Shown: piece after piece, positions 19,227 through 28,855 of the stretch
Layout: each line of letters begins with the position of its first letter
How positions within the stretch are numbered: position 1 is the stretch's first letter
Assembly (NCBI GenBank): GCA_027943245.1
Contig: JANDJZ010000637.1
Coordinates: 1-30,722, forward strand
Direction: 5' to 3'
Source: Acanthamoeba sp. SK_2022b
Taxonomy: Eukaryota; Discosea; Longamoebia; Acanthamoebidae
DNA: 30,722 nucleotides
The notes under the pieces: generated by a model
Told to the model about the DNA's origin: nothing
Database searches by the model: none
What the model saw: the letters and a program-made list of their open reading frames with translations, nothing else
Made by a program: the position numbers and the translations under genes

Positions 19227-19424
19227 ACCACCTGGCTGAGGGTTGGGAAGCTCCGAGCAACTTGGCATCCACCCAACCAACGCCCTTCCAGGGTCCAGGG
19301 GTGTCCAATAGCATAAGGGCGAGGGTTGCAGTTGTACGCCGCCGATTGGTGCCACAAAACAATCGCCAATTCATTTAATGAAGTCGCAGGCGATGGGCCG
19401 CAACTTGTGTCCGGGGAAAGTTAG

Positions 19425-19500
19425 AAAAGGGTAACTTTTACAACTTTTGGTACATGGTTTTACCAAACTCTTCGTTTTGCTGACCAAAACGCTTTACCCA
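19425..19500. repeat. Nested inverted repeats downstream of BUD23
   Basis: Outer arms GGGTAA (19429) and TTACCC (19494). Inside are two hairpins: TTTGGTA/TACCAAA (19446-19467) and GTTTTG/CAAAAC (19474-19490). The position just past the BUD23 stop suggests 3' UTR structure or a small mobile-element remnant. Confidence 0.5.
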
Positions 19501-19519
19501 TTTTATTACGTCCAAACGC

Positions 19520-20594
19520 TCAGAAGGCGCCACGGCGCTTGCGGCCGGTGTACTTGCTGTCTTCTCGCACGTCCTTGCCCTGCTTCCTTTGTCGCTCCTT
19601 CTTCTTCAGAATCCAGTCCTTGCTCTTGACCTTGGGCTTGTCTGCCTTGCCGCCGCTCTTTCTCGCCCGCACCCGATCCCTGGCCTCGCTCCGCGTATCG
19701 TAGGCCACCGTGTTGCGCGGCTCGTCTTCCAAGCCCTTGGGCAGCTGCGCCTGGCCAACCGGCGAGCCAGCGAACAAGACCAGGAAATACTTTTTGGCCT
19801 TGGTACTGTTGGGGAAGTCGACCACCAGGCCGCCCGTGAAACCGCAGCGCATGGCCGCGGCGGTGAGCAACTGAACCTGGTCTGGGCTGTCGGGATAGAA
19901 CTGAAACACGGCCCTCGAGCCTGTGATGACGACCAAACTTGGGTAAATAAATAATAATAATAATAATAAAAATAAAAATAAAAATATGTAGAGGAACGTA
20001 AAGGAAGAACAAATGGGCACCTCGGCTCAGGCAGTTGTAGAGCGAGGAGAAGAACTTCTTCATGCGCCTCTGTGGAATGTGGCTCGTCTTGTCCTGGTTG
20101 CACAACCATTGCAGGGCAGAAATGCTGCACATCATTTTCACACATGCCACATGACACACATTGCCCGTGAGAAGGGATGTGGGGGAGGGAGGGGCGTGAA
20201 CAGGCGTGGCGGTACCTGATGGCACCGTCAAAGGAACCGGCACGGAAGGGCAGGCCGTGGCCCATGTCCATCTGGCAGACATCGCCATCGTCAACTCCGC
20301 GCTCAGCAGCGACGTCTGCGGGACAGAAGTGATGCGACGATGAGCCAATGCACGACCTGCGAATGCAAGAGCGAGCGGGGCCAACGAACCGAGCATCGAA
20401 GGGCTGATGTCCACGCCGACCCACAGATGTCCGTGCTCTTCGATGACGTCGCCGCTCAGGCCCGAGCCGCATCCAATATCGAGAATATACTTGGGTTCGT
20501 CGGGCGGCAGAGCCAGCAGCTCGATAGCTCGCTCGGACATGCGGCTCTGGATCTCTATGATACGCGAGCTGTCCGACGCGATTGGAAAAATTCA

Positions 20595-20626
<32 letters not shown>

Positions 20627-20875
20627 TATAAAAAACACCAACCAGCGAATGTGCATTATGGTTGGGGTATGTTTAACAGTGCATTAAAATTTAGAAAAAG
20701 GACAAGAAAGCGTACTTGGAAGTGTATTTATGGGCCTCCTTTTCATCGTAAAACTGCACTTGTTCATAAACGGAGATGAAAATTTATCAATTAATTATAA
20801 TCACCTGTCTCGCCACCCGTTTGTCTGGAAAGAACGTACCACTTCGGGTGGGGCAGTGTATTCAGGACGCGACAT
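19520..20875 (-). CDS. BUD23: 18S rRNA (guanine-N7)-methyltransferase BUD23
   Basis: Six exons (20875..20840, 20753..20716, 20568..20390, 20315..20216, 20124..20021, 19920..19520) encode 285 aa, the usual family size. BUD23 (WBSCR22 in humans), with TRMT112, methylates a single guanosine N7 in 18S rRNA and is needed for nuclear 40S assembly. The family start MSRPEYTAPPEVFYDEKEA is recovered by a 12-codon first exon. Then come YTSNSRIIEIQSRM, SAM motif I LDIGCGSG (54-61), WVGVDISPSML, GDVCQMDMGHGLPF, the acidic SFDGAISISALQWLC, and LSRGSRAVFQFYPDS. The C-terminal WBS-type tail is Lys/Arg-rich (KKKERQRKQGKD, TGRKRRGAF) and should bind RNA or act as a nucleolar signal. Introns 2 and 5 carry (ATT)n runs. 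The gene is divergent from MFS transporter 2 with 293 bp between starts. Confidence 0.95.
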
Positions 20876-21168
20876 GGTGGTCCGAACCGAATAGATTCGT
20901 TATGTTAGATGTGTTGGCGATGCACAATCTCTGTTTTTTTAAGACAAGAATCTTGTTTCTTTCTCCGCTTCGCGCTGACGTCAGCACGTGAAATTTCTGC
21001 TTGCTCGCAGCAGCACAAGAAGCTTCACGGCAGCACAAGCACCACTTCCATCTTGCATCTTCCAACAGCCCGCACAAGAAAGGACCCCTTGCATGCGAGA
21101 GTTGCCTGCCCGCACAACTTTGTGGTTGCAGAAGAAAAGAATACCGGATTAAAAGTTAGTTCTTAAAA
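20876..21168. promoter_or_regulatory. Divergent promoter region, BUD23 / MFS transporter 2
   Basis: 293 bp between opposed start codons. It contains the CRE-like palindrome GCTGACGTCAGC at 20974-20985, roughly 100 bp from the BUD23 ATG and 185 bp from the transporter ATG, and is therefore able to serve either gene. Confidence 0.6.
20974..20985. promoter_or_regulatory. CRE-like palindrome GCTGACGTCAGC (copy 2)
   Basis: Same 12-bp perfect palindrome as at 18699 and 29276. This copy is in a divergent promoter, the most credible setting for a bZIP site. Confidence 0.6.
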
Positions 21169-23367
21169 ATGATGTGGCTCACGGCGCTACGTGAGTCACC
21201 CATCTCCACCCTCATCGTCGTGAGCGTGGCGGTGTTCACCGATGCCCTCGTCTATGGCATGGTGGTGCCGATCTTCGTGCCCGAGGTATTAGGAGTCACC
21301 ACGTTGCAGGTTTCGTCATGCTTCGCTTTCTGTCCCCCCCCCTCTTTTCGCTCTTATCTCATTCGTACTCTTATCTCCCTACTTCAACTCGTGTCATGCG
21401 ACAGCTGGGCATCCTGTTCGGGGGCTACGCTGGCGGCCTATTGCTGTTCACTCCCGTCTTCGGCATCCTCTCCGACAGGTGCGTGGCTGCGCGCCGTGGT
21501 GTTCCAGCTCGCGAGCTTTTTGGCCTCACCCGTGGCCCCGATGCACCAGGTTTGGCCGCAAATGGCCGATGCTGGCCGGTTTCGTTGGGCTCAGCGGAGC
21601 CACTCTCATGCTCGCCTTCATCAAGTAAGCTTAGCCTGCCCATCTCTCGCCAATCAATTGACTTCCCACAACACACGCGCCTAATCTCAACGCCTCCAAC
21701 GACAATCAGATACTATCCGGCCATGGTGATGGCTCGCTTCCTGCAGGGCGCCAGCGCAGCGGCGACATGGGTGGCAGGGCTCGCGTTGCTGGCAGACACC
21801 TATCCCGCACACGAGCTCGGGAGCGCGATGGGTCTGGTGATGACCGCCATGTCCCTGGGCATGCTGCTCGGCCCTCCGTTCGGGGGCTTCGTCTACCAGT
21901 TGGGCGGGTATCAGCTGCCATTCATTCTTGCCTCTGGTATTCGTCTTTCTTAGTCGGTGGCATCATCGTCATCCTCTTCCTCCGCCTTTCGCTCGGCGTT
22001 GCTCTGCTCACGTAGCTCACGCGCTTTGACCGTGCCCAGGCATGGCGCTACTCGACGCCGTCATCCGCGTGGCGCTGATCACAGAACGCGCGGTTCCACG
22101 CTCGATGACGCCCGTGCTCGACGACGACATCGAGCAGGAAGAGACGCCCAGCACCTACCTACTGCATCGCCACGAGAAGGGCCTCGGCTACTGTACGCTG
22201 ATGGCCTCCTCCTCCCAAAACGCTGCGTTGATGCGGGGATCGTGTTGGCTCACCTGCACACGACACAGCCTCGGGAGACGACAGGGTCTACACCGATGAA
22301 GACCTGGGGAAGATCAGGGAACACCTACCCTACTCACCGGCCGCACGATCGCCCACGTTCTTTACCATCATGTTCAATCGCAACGTGCTGGTGACCAACG
22401 TAATCGTCGCTCTGGGAGCCAACGCGCTCACGATTCTCGAGCCCACCCTGCCGGCCGTTCTGGTTGGTACGCCCGAGATCGTAACCCTCTCCTCCTCGCC
22501 ACGCCTGGCCGCCGCTCACACGCCTGCCATGGCTCTGCAGACAAGTTCAACGCTTCGGCCGCTGTGATCGGGCTGACGTTCATGGTCACGGCGCTGGCCC
22601 ATGGCCTTGCCGCGCCGGTGTTTGGCTGGCTGTCGGACCGAATCGGCCGACCGGTCCTGATGCTCGTGGGCCTCCTCACCCTTTCTGTTGCTTTGGTACC
22701 GTTCTCCTCTAATTTATTTTATATATTATTATTATTATATGCAAGCATAATTGTTATTTACAGTGTGTCTTTTTCGTGTAACTATTGTCGACAGACCCTT
22801 GTGTCGCCGCCTGACAGCCTGTGGTTGACTCTGCTCTCCCTGGTTGGCGTTGGCGTTACATCTGCGTGCACACTCACCCCGACCCTCTCCGAGATGGCAG
22901 GCACGTCGCTTTCTCCCGCGGGCAGCGTAATGAGCCATTGGAAGATTGACACCTTTCCTTCGCGCGCAGCCACTGTGGACGAGATGGGCGGCGGCGCGTA
23001 CGGGCAGGTCTACGCCATCTTCAACTGGTTCTACGCCGTAGGCATGCTGGGCGGTGCGCGTGCTCGCAACTCCGGCGCCTCCTCCCACACATTTTGTGGG
23101 CTTATTATTTGTTTTCTCTTCCCAGGGCCACTCATCGGCGGCGCTCTGGTCGATTGGCTGAGCTTCAAGATCATGCTCCTCGTGGTCGCAGGTGCGTGCG
23201 CTATACCTTTGCCGGCGTAGTGATCCTGTTCATGTTCGATCTCTGATTGTTTTTTTCGTTGTGATGGCGCGCGATGACCAACAGCGTCATGCGCGTGCTT
23301 CGTGCCCGTGGCGGGCGCTCACTGGTGGTCACTTCGACGAACAACCAGCAAACAACTTCTACGATGA
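21169..23367 (+). CDS. MFS transporter, SLC18/TetA-like (paralogue 2)
   Basis: Eleven exons (21169..21309, 21405..21478, 21550..21624, 21710..21936, 22040..22192, 22269..22466, 22541..22695, 22795..22900, 22970..23053, 23126..23191, 23285..23367) encode 453 aa. It aligns along its length with paralogue 1: VAVFTDALVYGMVVPIFVPE, LSDRFGRKWPML, MVMARFLQGASAAATW, ANALTILEPTLPA, FGWLSDRIGRPV, GGGAYGQVYAIFNWFY, GMLGGPLIGGALVDW. The central loop is about 70 residues, much shorter than in paralogue 1, and the C-terminal tail is short (SLRRTTSKQLLR). A 12-helix proton-coupled exporter of amines or drugs is likely; the substrate is unknown. Intron 8 has a GC donor. The acceptor of exon 6 is not certain: 22269 or 22278 both keep the phase. 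Start 21172, the next ATG, is equally possible. Confidence 0.9.
22901..22969 (+). other. GC-AG intron in MFS transporter 2 (donor GGCAG|GCACGT)
   Basis: A 69-nt intron joining PTLSEMA to ATVDEMGGGAYGQ. Paralogue 1 reads PTLPELAMQVDAMGGGAYGQ with no gap, so the junction is fixed: exon end 22900, restart 22970, phase 1. A GT three bases further (22904) is in the wrong phase. Confidence 0.85.
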
Positions 23368-23839
23368 TCACTCCCGTGATGATCCCTTTCGTGTGAAACC
23401 AGTAAGACACTGGGAATGCCAACAAAGCAAGAGAGCCGACTGGGAAGTGCTGCCTGGCGGCCTAAAAAAGGTTGTGGAACATCCTGCACGTTTTCTGCTG
23501 CTGCTGGCCCGAAACTTCTTGCCTAGTTTACTCTTGTCACGCTTGCGTCACAAAATACTCGCATAATGTCGACAACCGTTCTCCTTTCCAAGAAGTGTCG
23601 CGTGCTTTAGCGAGGGCCGCCAACCTCCCTCCGATAAAACGGGATTAAAGCCGGCACGAAAAGTCCGAGAAACAAGGACACCGGCGCAAAACCGCAGGTC
23701 CCTTGTCTGGAACACGGAACACCCCAAGTCCTACTCATCACGTACGCACACGCCAGCGCGTAGAGCAAAGAGCGAAGAGAGGCAACGACGCGCACGAAGC
23801 GACAGAAGTAGCAGCAAGTAGCGGCACAGCAGCATCACA
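23368..23839. other. Intergenic region upstream of the Rh-type transporter
   Basis: About 470 bp. It holds the transporter 2 3' UTR and the promoter of the ammonium transporter. A GATAAAACGGG at about 23632-23642 is TATA-like but about 200 bp from the ATG. No gene is seen. Confidence 0.4.
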
Positions 23840-26218
23840 ATGGGCGAGGACGGACACGAACCGGCGGGCAAGCGAGTCATCTCGGACAACATCATCTTTG
23901 CTTCGACAATCCTAGCACTCGAGACCTTCTTCCTCATCATCTATGCCATATGGTTTGAATTCGTGACCGACCCGGCGGATGCGGCCAAGGAGGTTGCCTT
24001 CTACCCCTACTTCCGAGACATTATGATTATGATCTTCTTCGGTTTCGGTTTCCTCATGGCCTTCCTGCGGCGAGGGGGCTTCACCGCCATTGGTACGTGC
24101 ACCTGCACTCCTTTCCCCATTCCCCCACAAGATGAGATTTTTTTGGTGATTCTGCAGGTTGATTTCTATTTTTCTCGCGTTCATTTTATGTTTTAATATT
24201 TGCTTTCGGGCGTTCCCTATTTGCTGCCGCAATGACGGGTTAAAACGCGTCATCACCCAGAACTAGTTTAGCTTCTTCGCTTTCTCTGTTTTAGGATAAA
24301 ACTCTCACCCGGTCCGCTCTACCGCACGCGCGGTTGGCTTCTCCTATTAATGAACTTCACCTTTTTTAATTCGGAACGGCCTGTGCCCTTGACCTCGTTG
24401 CTCCACTGCTCACTCTCGCGCGTGCCCTTGTCTCCACTCTCTCCCACCACCACCACATTAGGCTACAGCTTCTTCATCGCGGCCGTGGTGTGCCAGTACT
24501 CCGTCATCCTCGACCACTTCTTCTATGAGCTCGGCGACTCGCCCTCGTTCAGCCACCGCCGCCATGTGGGTACGCGATGCCCCGCCGCCTCGCCCGAGCT
24601 GTCCGCAGCTCAGGCGCTCGCCCGTGACTCCACAAGATGCTCACCTCACATCTGGTCTGCAGGCGTGGAGAACATGCTGAACGGCCTCTTCTGCTCCGCT
24701 ACCTGCCTCATCTCGTTCGGCGCCTTCATCGGCAAGGTCACCCCGCTTCAGCTCCTGGTGCTCATCATCGTCGAGCCCTTCTTCTTCTGGCTCAACTTCT
24801 TCATCGGCTACATCAAGCTCGAGGCTGTCGACATCGGTACGCCTCCCCCCAACCAACCAACCCAACCAAATCTTTCCCTCGAGCGGCGGCGAGTAGTGGC
24901 TGAACTGTTTCTGAAACGTGGTTCGACTCGCGGGCACCACCAGGTGGCGGCATGTTCATCCACACGTTCGGCTGCTACTTTGGTCTCGCCGCCTGCTGGT
25001 GGCTCACCAGCAAGAAGACCCACGGCCACCCCGACAACTGCTCGTGCTACTCGAGCGACGTCTTCTCGTACGCCGGCACCCTCTTCCTCTGGATGATGTG
25101 GCCCTCGTTCAACGGCGTCCTCGGCGCCGACGATCTCGAGTACGTTTTTCCCTCTCCTTTTCTCTTTCTTTTCTCTTGGCCTCGGAGGTCGCTCGTGTTC
25201 TGACGCGCATGTTCTTGTTCGTCGCTGGTTCACCACGTGCAGGAAGAACCGTGCGTTCTTCAACACCTTCATCTGCCTGTGCGCCTCCACGGCCGCCACG
25301 TTCGTCGTCTCCCGCCTGGTCTCCGGCCACAGGTTCGACTGCGTCCACATCCAGAACTCGACTCTGGCCGGTGGCGTGGTCATGGGCACCGCCGCCGGTC
25401 TGGACATGCACCCGGCCTCTCCGGTCGGCATCGGCGTCGCCATCGGCGTCATCTCCGTGCTCGGCTACCGGTACCTCACCCCGCTCCTCAGCAGGGTCGG
25501 CATTCAGGTACAAGCTCCCCCCCCCCCTCCGGAGTCACCTCCGCGTGTTCTCATTGGTCGTTTGGTCGGTCATCTCACCCACAATCATTCGTGTTTGGCG
25601 TGTGCCGATAGGATATCTGCGGCATCCACAACCTGCACGGTATGCCCGGCGTGCTCGGCTCGCTGGTGGCCATGTGGGCCACGCTCGCTCTCTCGTACGA
25701 CGACAACGCCTACGAGGAGTCCTTCGCGCACGGTCGCGGACAGGCCGGCGTACAGGCCGCCGCCACCGCCATCTCCATCCTGCTCGGTCTGGGCAGCGGC
25801 TTCTTCTGCGGTTTCCTGATGTGGCTGGTGGGCAAGCTCAACCCCATCAAGCGCGCCGATCTCTTCAACGACCGTAACGACTGGCATCTGCCCTCCGACT
25901 ACGAGTATGTCGTCGTCAAGGACGAGGACGACAACAACGTCGAGCTCGAGGAGATCAGCGGCATCTCCGGCTCCCACATCCGTGCCCTCAAGAACAAGCA
26001 AGTCGGTACGTTATTGTCGTCTTGTCTGTTATTATTATTGTTATTATTGACATCTCACGTTTTATTATCTTTATTTATTGTCTTCATCTCACGTTTCATT
26101 GTCTTGTTTGACATGAACAGGCAAGGTCGTGCCCGCCGAGGAGGGCCATGCCCCCAAGTACTCGCGAACGGGTACCGTGATGGTGGACAAGCGCGACAGC
26201 GACTCGGACAGCGACTAA
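23840..26218 (+). CDS. Rh-type ammonium transporter (Amt/Mep/Rh family)
   Basis: Seven exons (23840..24092, 24462..24569, 24663..24836, 24944..25139, 25243..25507, 25612..26005, 26121..26218) encode 495 aa. Rh proteins are trimeric membrane channels for NH3/NH4+ (possibly CO2). It has the 11-12 helix pattern and the two pore histidines in [13 protein letters not shown] and [16 protein letters not shown]. Other Rh-specific landmarks are [57 protein letters not shown], and [12 protein letters not shown]. These identify the Rh branch over bacterial AmtB. The cytoplasmic C-terminus is acidic and charged and ends in a Ser/Asp repeat ([10 protein letters not shown]), a possible CK2 phosphorylation target. 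Intron 1 is unusually long at 369 nt. Confidence 0.95.
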
Positions 26219-26566
26219 GCGCCTCCCCAACCCCGCGTTCCTGCAAACACAATTTTCCCACCGCTACATTTTCCCCTCCGGCTTCCTCTGTCTCTACCGG
26301 CGTCATCGTTGCTTTTCCTTTGTTCGAAGCGGACAACGTTTCCACCTTGTTCGAACATCCTTTCTCCTGCAGAGTGTACACGGCCTGTCTTTTTTTTCAA
26401 CCGTAAGAAAAATATAAAAACAAAAAAAAAACAAATCGCTTGTGCAAGCCGCACATTCCTCAACACGAATGCCAGGTATTCATGTTTTGTTTTCTGTTCT
26501 TTTCTTTTTCGTGGAGGCGGAGCACAACCCGCTGGCTAATCGGTAAATCGCGTTCATTGGTTGAAG
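26219..26566. other. Intergenic region, Rh transporter to BOP1
   Basis: About 350 bp. An A-rich run with TATAAAAAC at about 26412-26420 may be a polyadenylation region for the transporter or a TATA-like element for BOP1. Just before the BOP1 ATG the sequence is unremarkable. No gene is seen. Confidence 0.4.
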
Positions 26567-28812
26567 ATGAAGAGGAGCCGCCAGACCGCCAAGAAGGTGC
26601 CTGCTAAGGCGGTGCCAGAGGAAGAGGAGGAGGAAGAGGTTGCCACCGGACCCGAATGGCGAGAAGTGACGGCCGAGGAGTGGTTCAAAGAGGAGGATGG
26701 AAATTCAAGCTTTGGCGATGCTGATTTTGGATCTTCCGATGAGGAGCCCTACGACAGTGCTGACGATGAAGAGGAGGATGTCTACGGCTCTGACGAAGAT
26801 GAAGAGGAGGAGAGGGCTGCACGCGAAGAAGAGGAAAATGAGCTGAACGGTGACGAAGATGAAGATGAGGATGAGGATGAGGACGATGATGATCAGCTCA
26901 ATCCCGAAAATTATCAGAAGTTGGTGGCTTGGCTGGGCCGACATGATCCCCCTGAGGCTGAGGAATCTGAAGATGAGACGCACAACACTGTGGGCAACGT
27001 GCCCATGCACTGGTATGAGGATTACCCGCACATTGGCTACGATGTAGAGGGCAAGAAAATCATGAAGAAGCAAGGGCCAGCCAAGGACGAGATGGACCGT
27101 TTCCTCGACCGCACCGACGATCCCAACTACTGGTGCCTTTCTCCATCACCTCTTTTTCACTTCTTTTGATTAATCCGTTCTACCTCCGGCGATCTCCATG
27201 CATCAATTTATAAAATGCTGACGCGCCTGCGCACGGCTCCTAGGCGTACGGTGTACGACGAGAAGAACGACAGGGAGATCGTGCTCACCAAGCAGGACCT
27301 CGAGATCATCCGCAAGATCAAGGCCGGCAAGTCGCCTAGCGCCTCCTACGATCCCTACCCCGTACGGTGCCGCTTCTTCTATTTGTCTCTTTTCGTGTAG
27401 TGCGCCCTAAGCCGCTGCGCGCTGTGTCATTTCTCACGCGGCCGTGGTCTCTCTCTCTCTCTCTCTTTGTAGGAGCTGTGGGAGAAGGACGACAAGCCCA
27501 GCATCTTCCCGGTGACCAACAAGCCGGCCGCCAAGAGCCAGTTCATCCCGTCCAAGTGGGAGGCCAAGAGGGTGGCCTACCTGGTGCGCGCGATCAAGAA
27601 GGGCTGGATCAACCCCAAGAACCAGCCCAAGGAAAAGCCCCGGTTCTACGACATCTGGTCCGACGACTCCAACGAGCACAAGAAGAACCCCATGCCCCTC
27701 ACCGTACTCGCTTTCCTCATTTTTATGTTTTATTTTATTTTATTTTGTTTTATTTTCGTGTCGTGTAGCGCGTCGTGTACTGAACGCGTAGCTGTCGGCG
27801 GCACACAACAGGCGCCCAAGCAGCGGCTGCCGGGACACAGGGAGTCGTACAACCCGCCCGACGAGTACCTCTTGTCGGCGAAGGAGATCAAGGCGTGGAT
27901 GAAGAAGCCCGCCGACCAGCGGCCCCCGCTCTCCTCCAACAAGAAATTCGACGCCCTCCGCAAGGTATGCACCCCATGTAAGCATGTGTAGGACGTCCTA
28001 CACACTACCTGCGAACGGCTTGCTGATCATGGTCGACGCTCCCTGTTGGTAGGTGCCGGCCTACACGCGTCTCATCAACGAACGATTCGAGAGGTGTCTC
28101 GACCTCTACTTGGTCCCTCGCAAGCCCGACACCAGGGTACGCCTTCCTCGCCCCAGCGCAGTGCCACCAGCCTCGGCTCGAGCTCAGCGGTGTTCACCCC
28201 CCCCCCTCTCCCCACCCACCAATGCACGCGCGGTGTTGTGCTCGTCGAGTAGAAGCGCGTGGTGGACCCGGAGAACTTCCTGCCCAAGCTGCCGCAGCGG
28301 GAGGAGCTGCGCCCGTTCCCGACGGTGATGGGCATGGAGTACCTGGGACACACCAAGCGTGTCCGCTCCGTGTCCTTCGACCCGACCGGTCAGTTCTTCG
28401 CCTCGGGCAGCGAAGACTGCACTGTCCGCATTTGGGAGGTTCGCGCGCCTCCCGGGAGCCCCACGCGTTACGTCGCGTGTCGTGGTGGGCTGACGCGCCG
28501 TTTGGCGTCGACGTGGTGCAGGTGTCGTCGGGCCGATGCCTGCGCGTGTACAACACGGGCACCCTGGTGACCACCGTGGCGTGGAACCCCAACCCCAACA
28601 CGCCGGTCATCCTGGCCGCCGTCGAGGACCACGTCCTCATCCTCGACTCGTGCGTGGCGCGTGGCGAGATCGCGCAGAGCGTGCAGGAGCTGCTCAACCT
28701 CAAGCGCGGCAAGGTCAGGGTCAAGGAAGGTAATCACGAGACCGCTCTCCTCCGAGGGACAGACAAGTGGATCGCTTCACACGCCCCCGTGACCGGCCCT
28801 CACCCATTTCCC

Positions 28813-28855
<43 letters not shown>

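Larger units (their letters stand above)
19167..19519. other. Intergenic region with palindrome and nested inverted repeats
   Basis: About 350 bp between the unknown gene's start and the BUD23 stop. It holds an 18-bp palindrome at 19209-19226, another GCATAAG at 19311-19317, and nested inverted repeats at 19425-19500. No gene is seen. Confidence 0.6.

Noticed and set aside
5844..28853. Possible CRISPR-like arrays from the repeated tracts
   Set aside because: All are simple sequence repeats without unique spacers, in a eukaryotic intron context.
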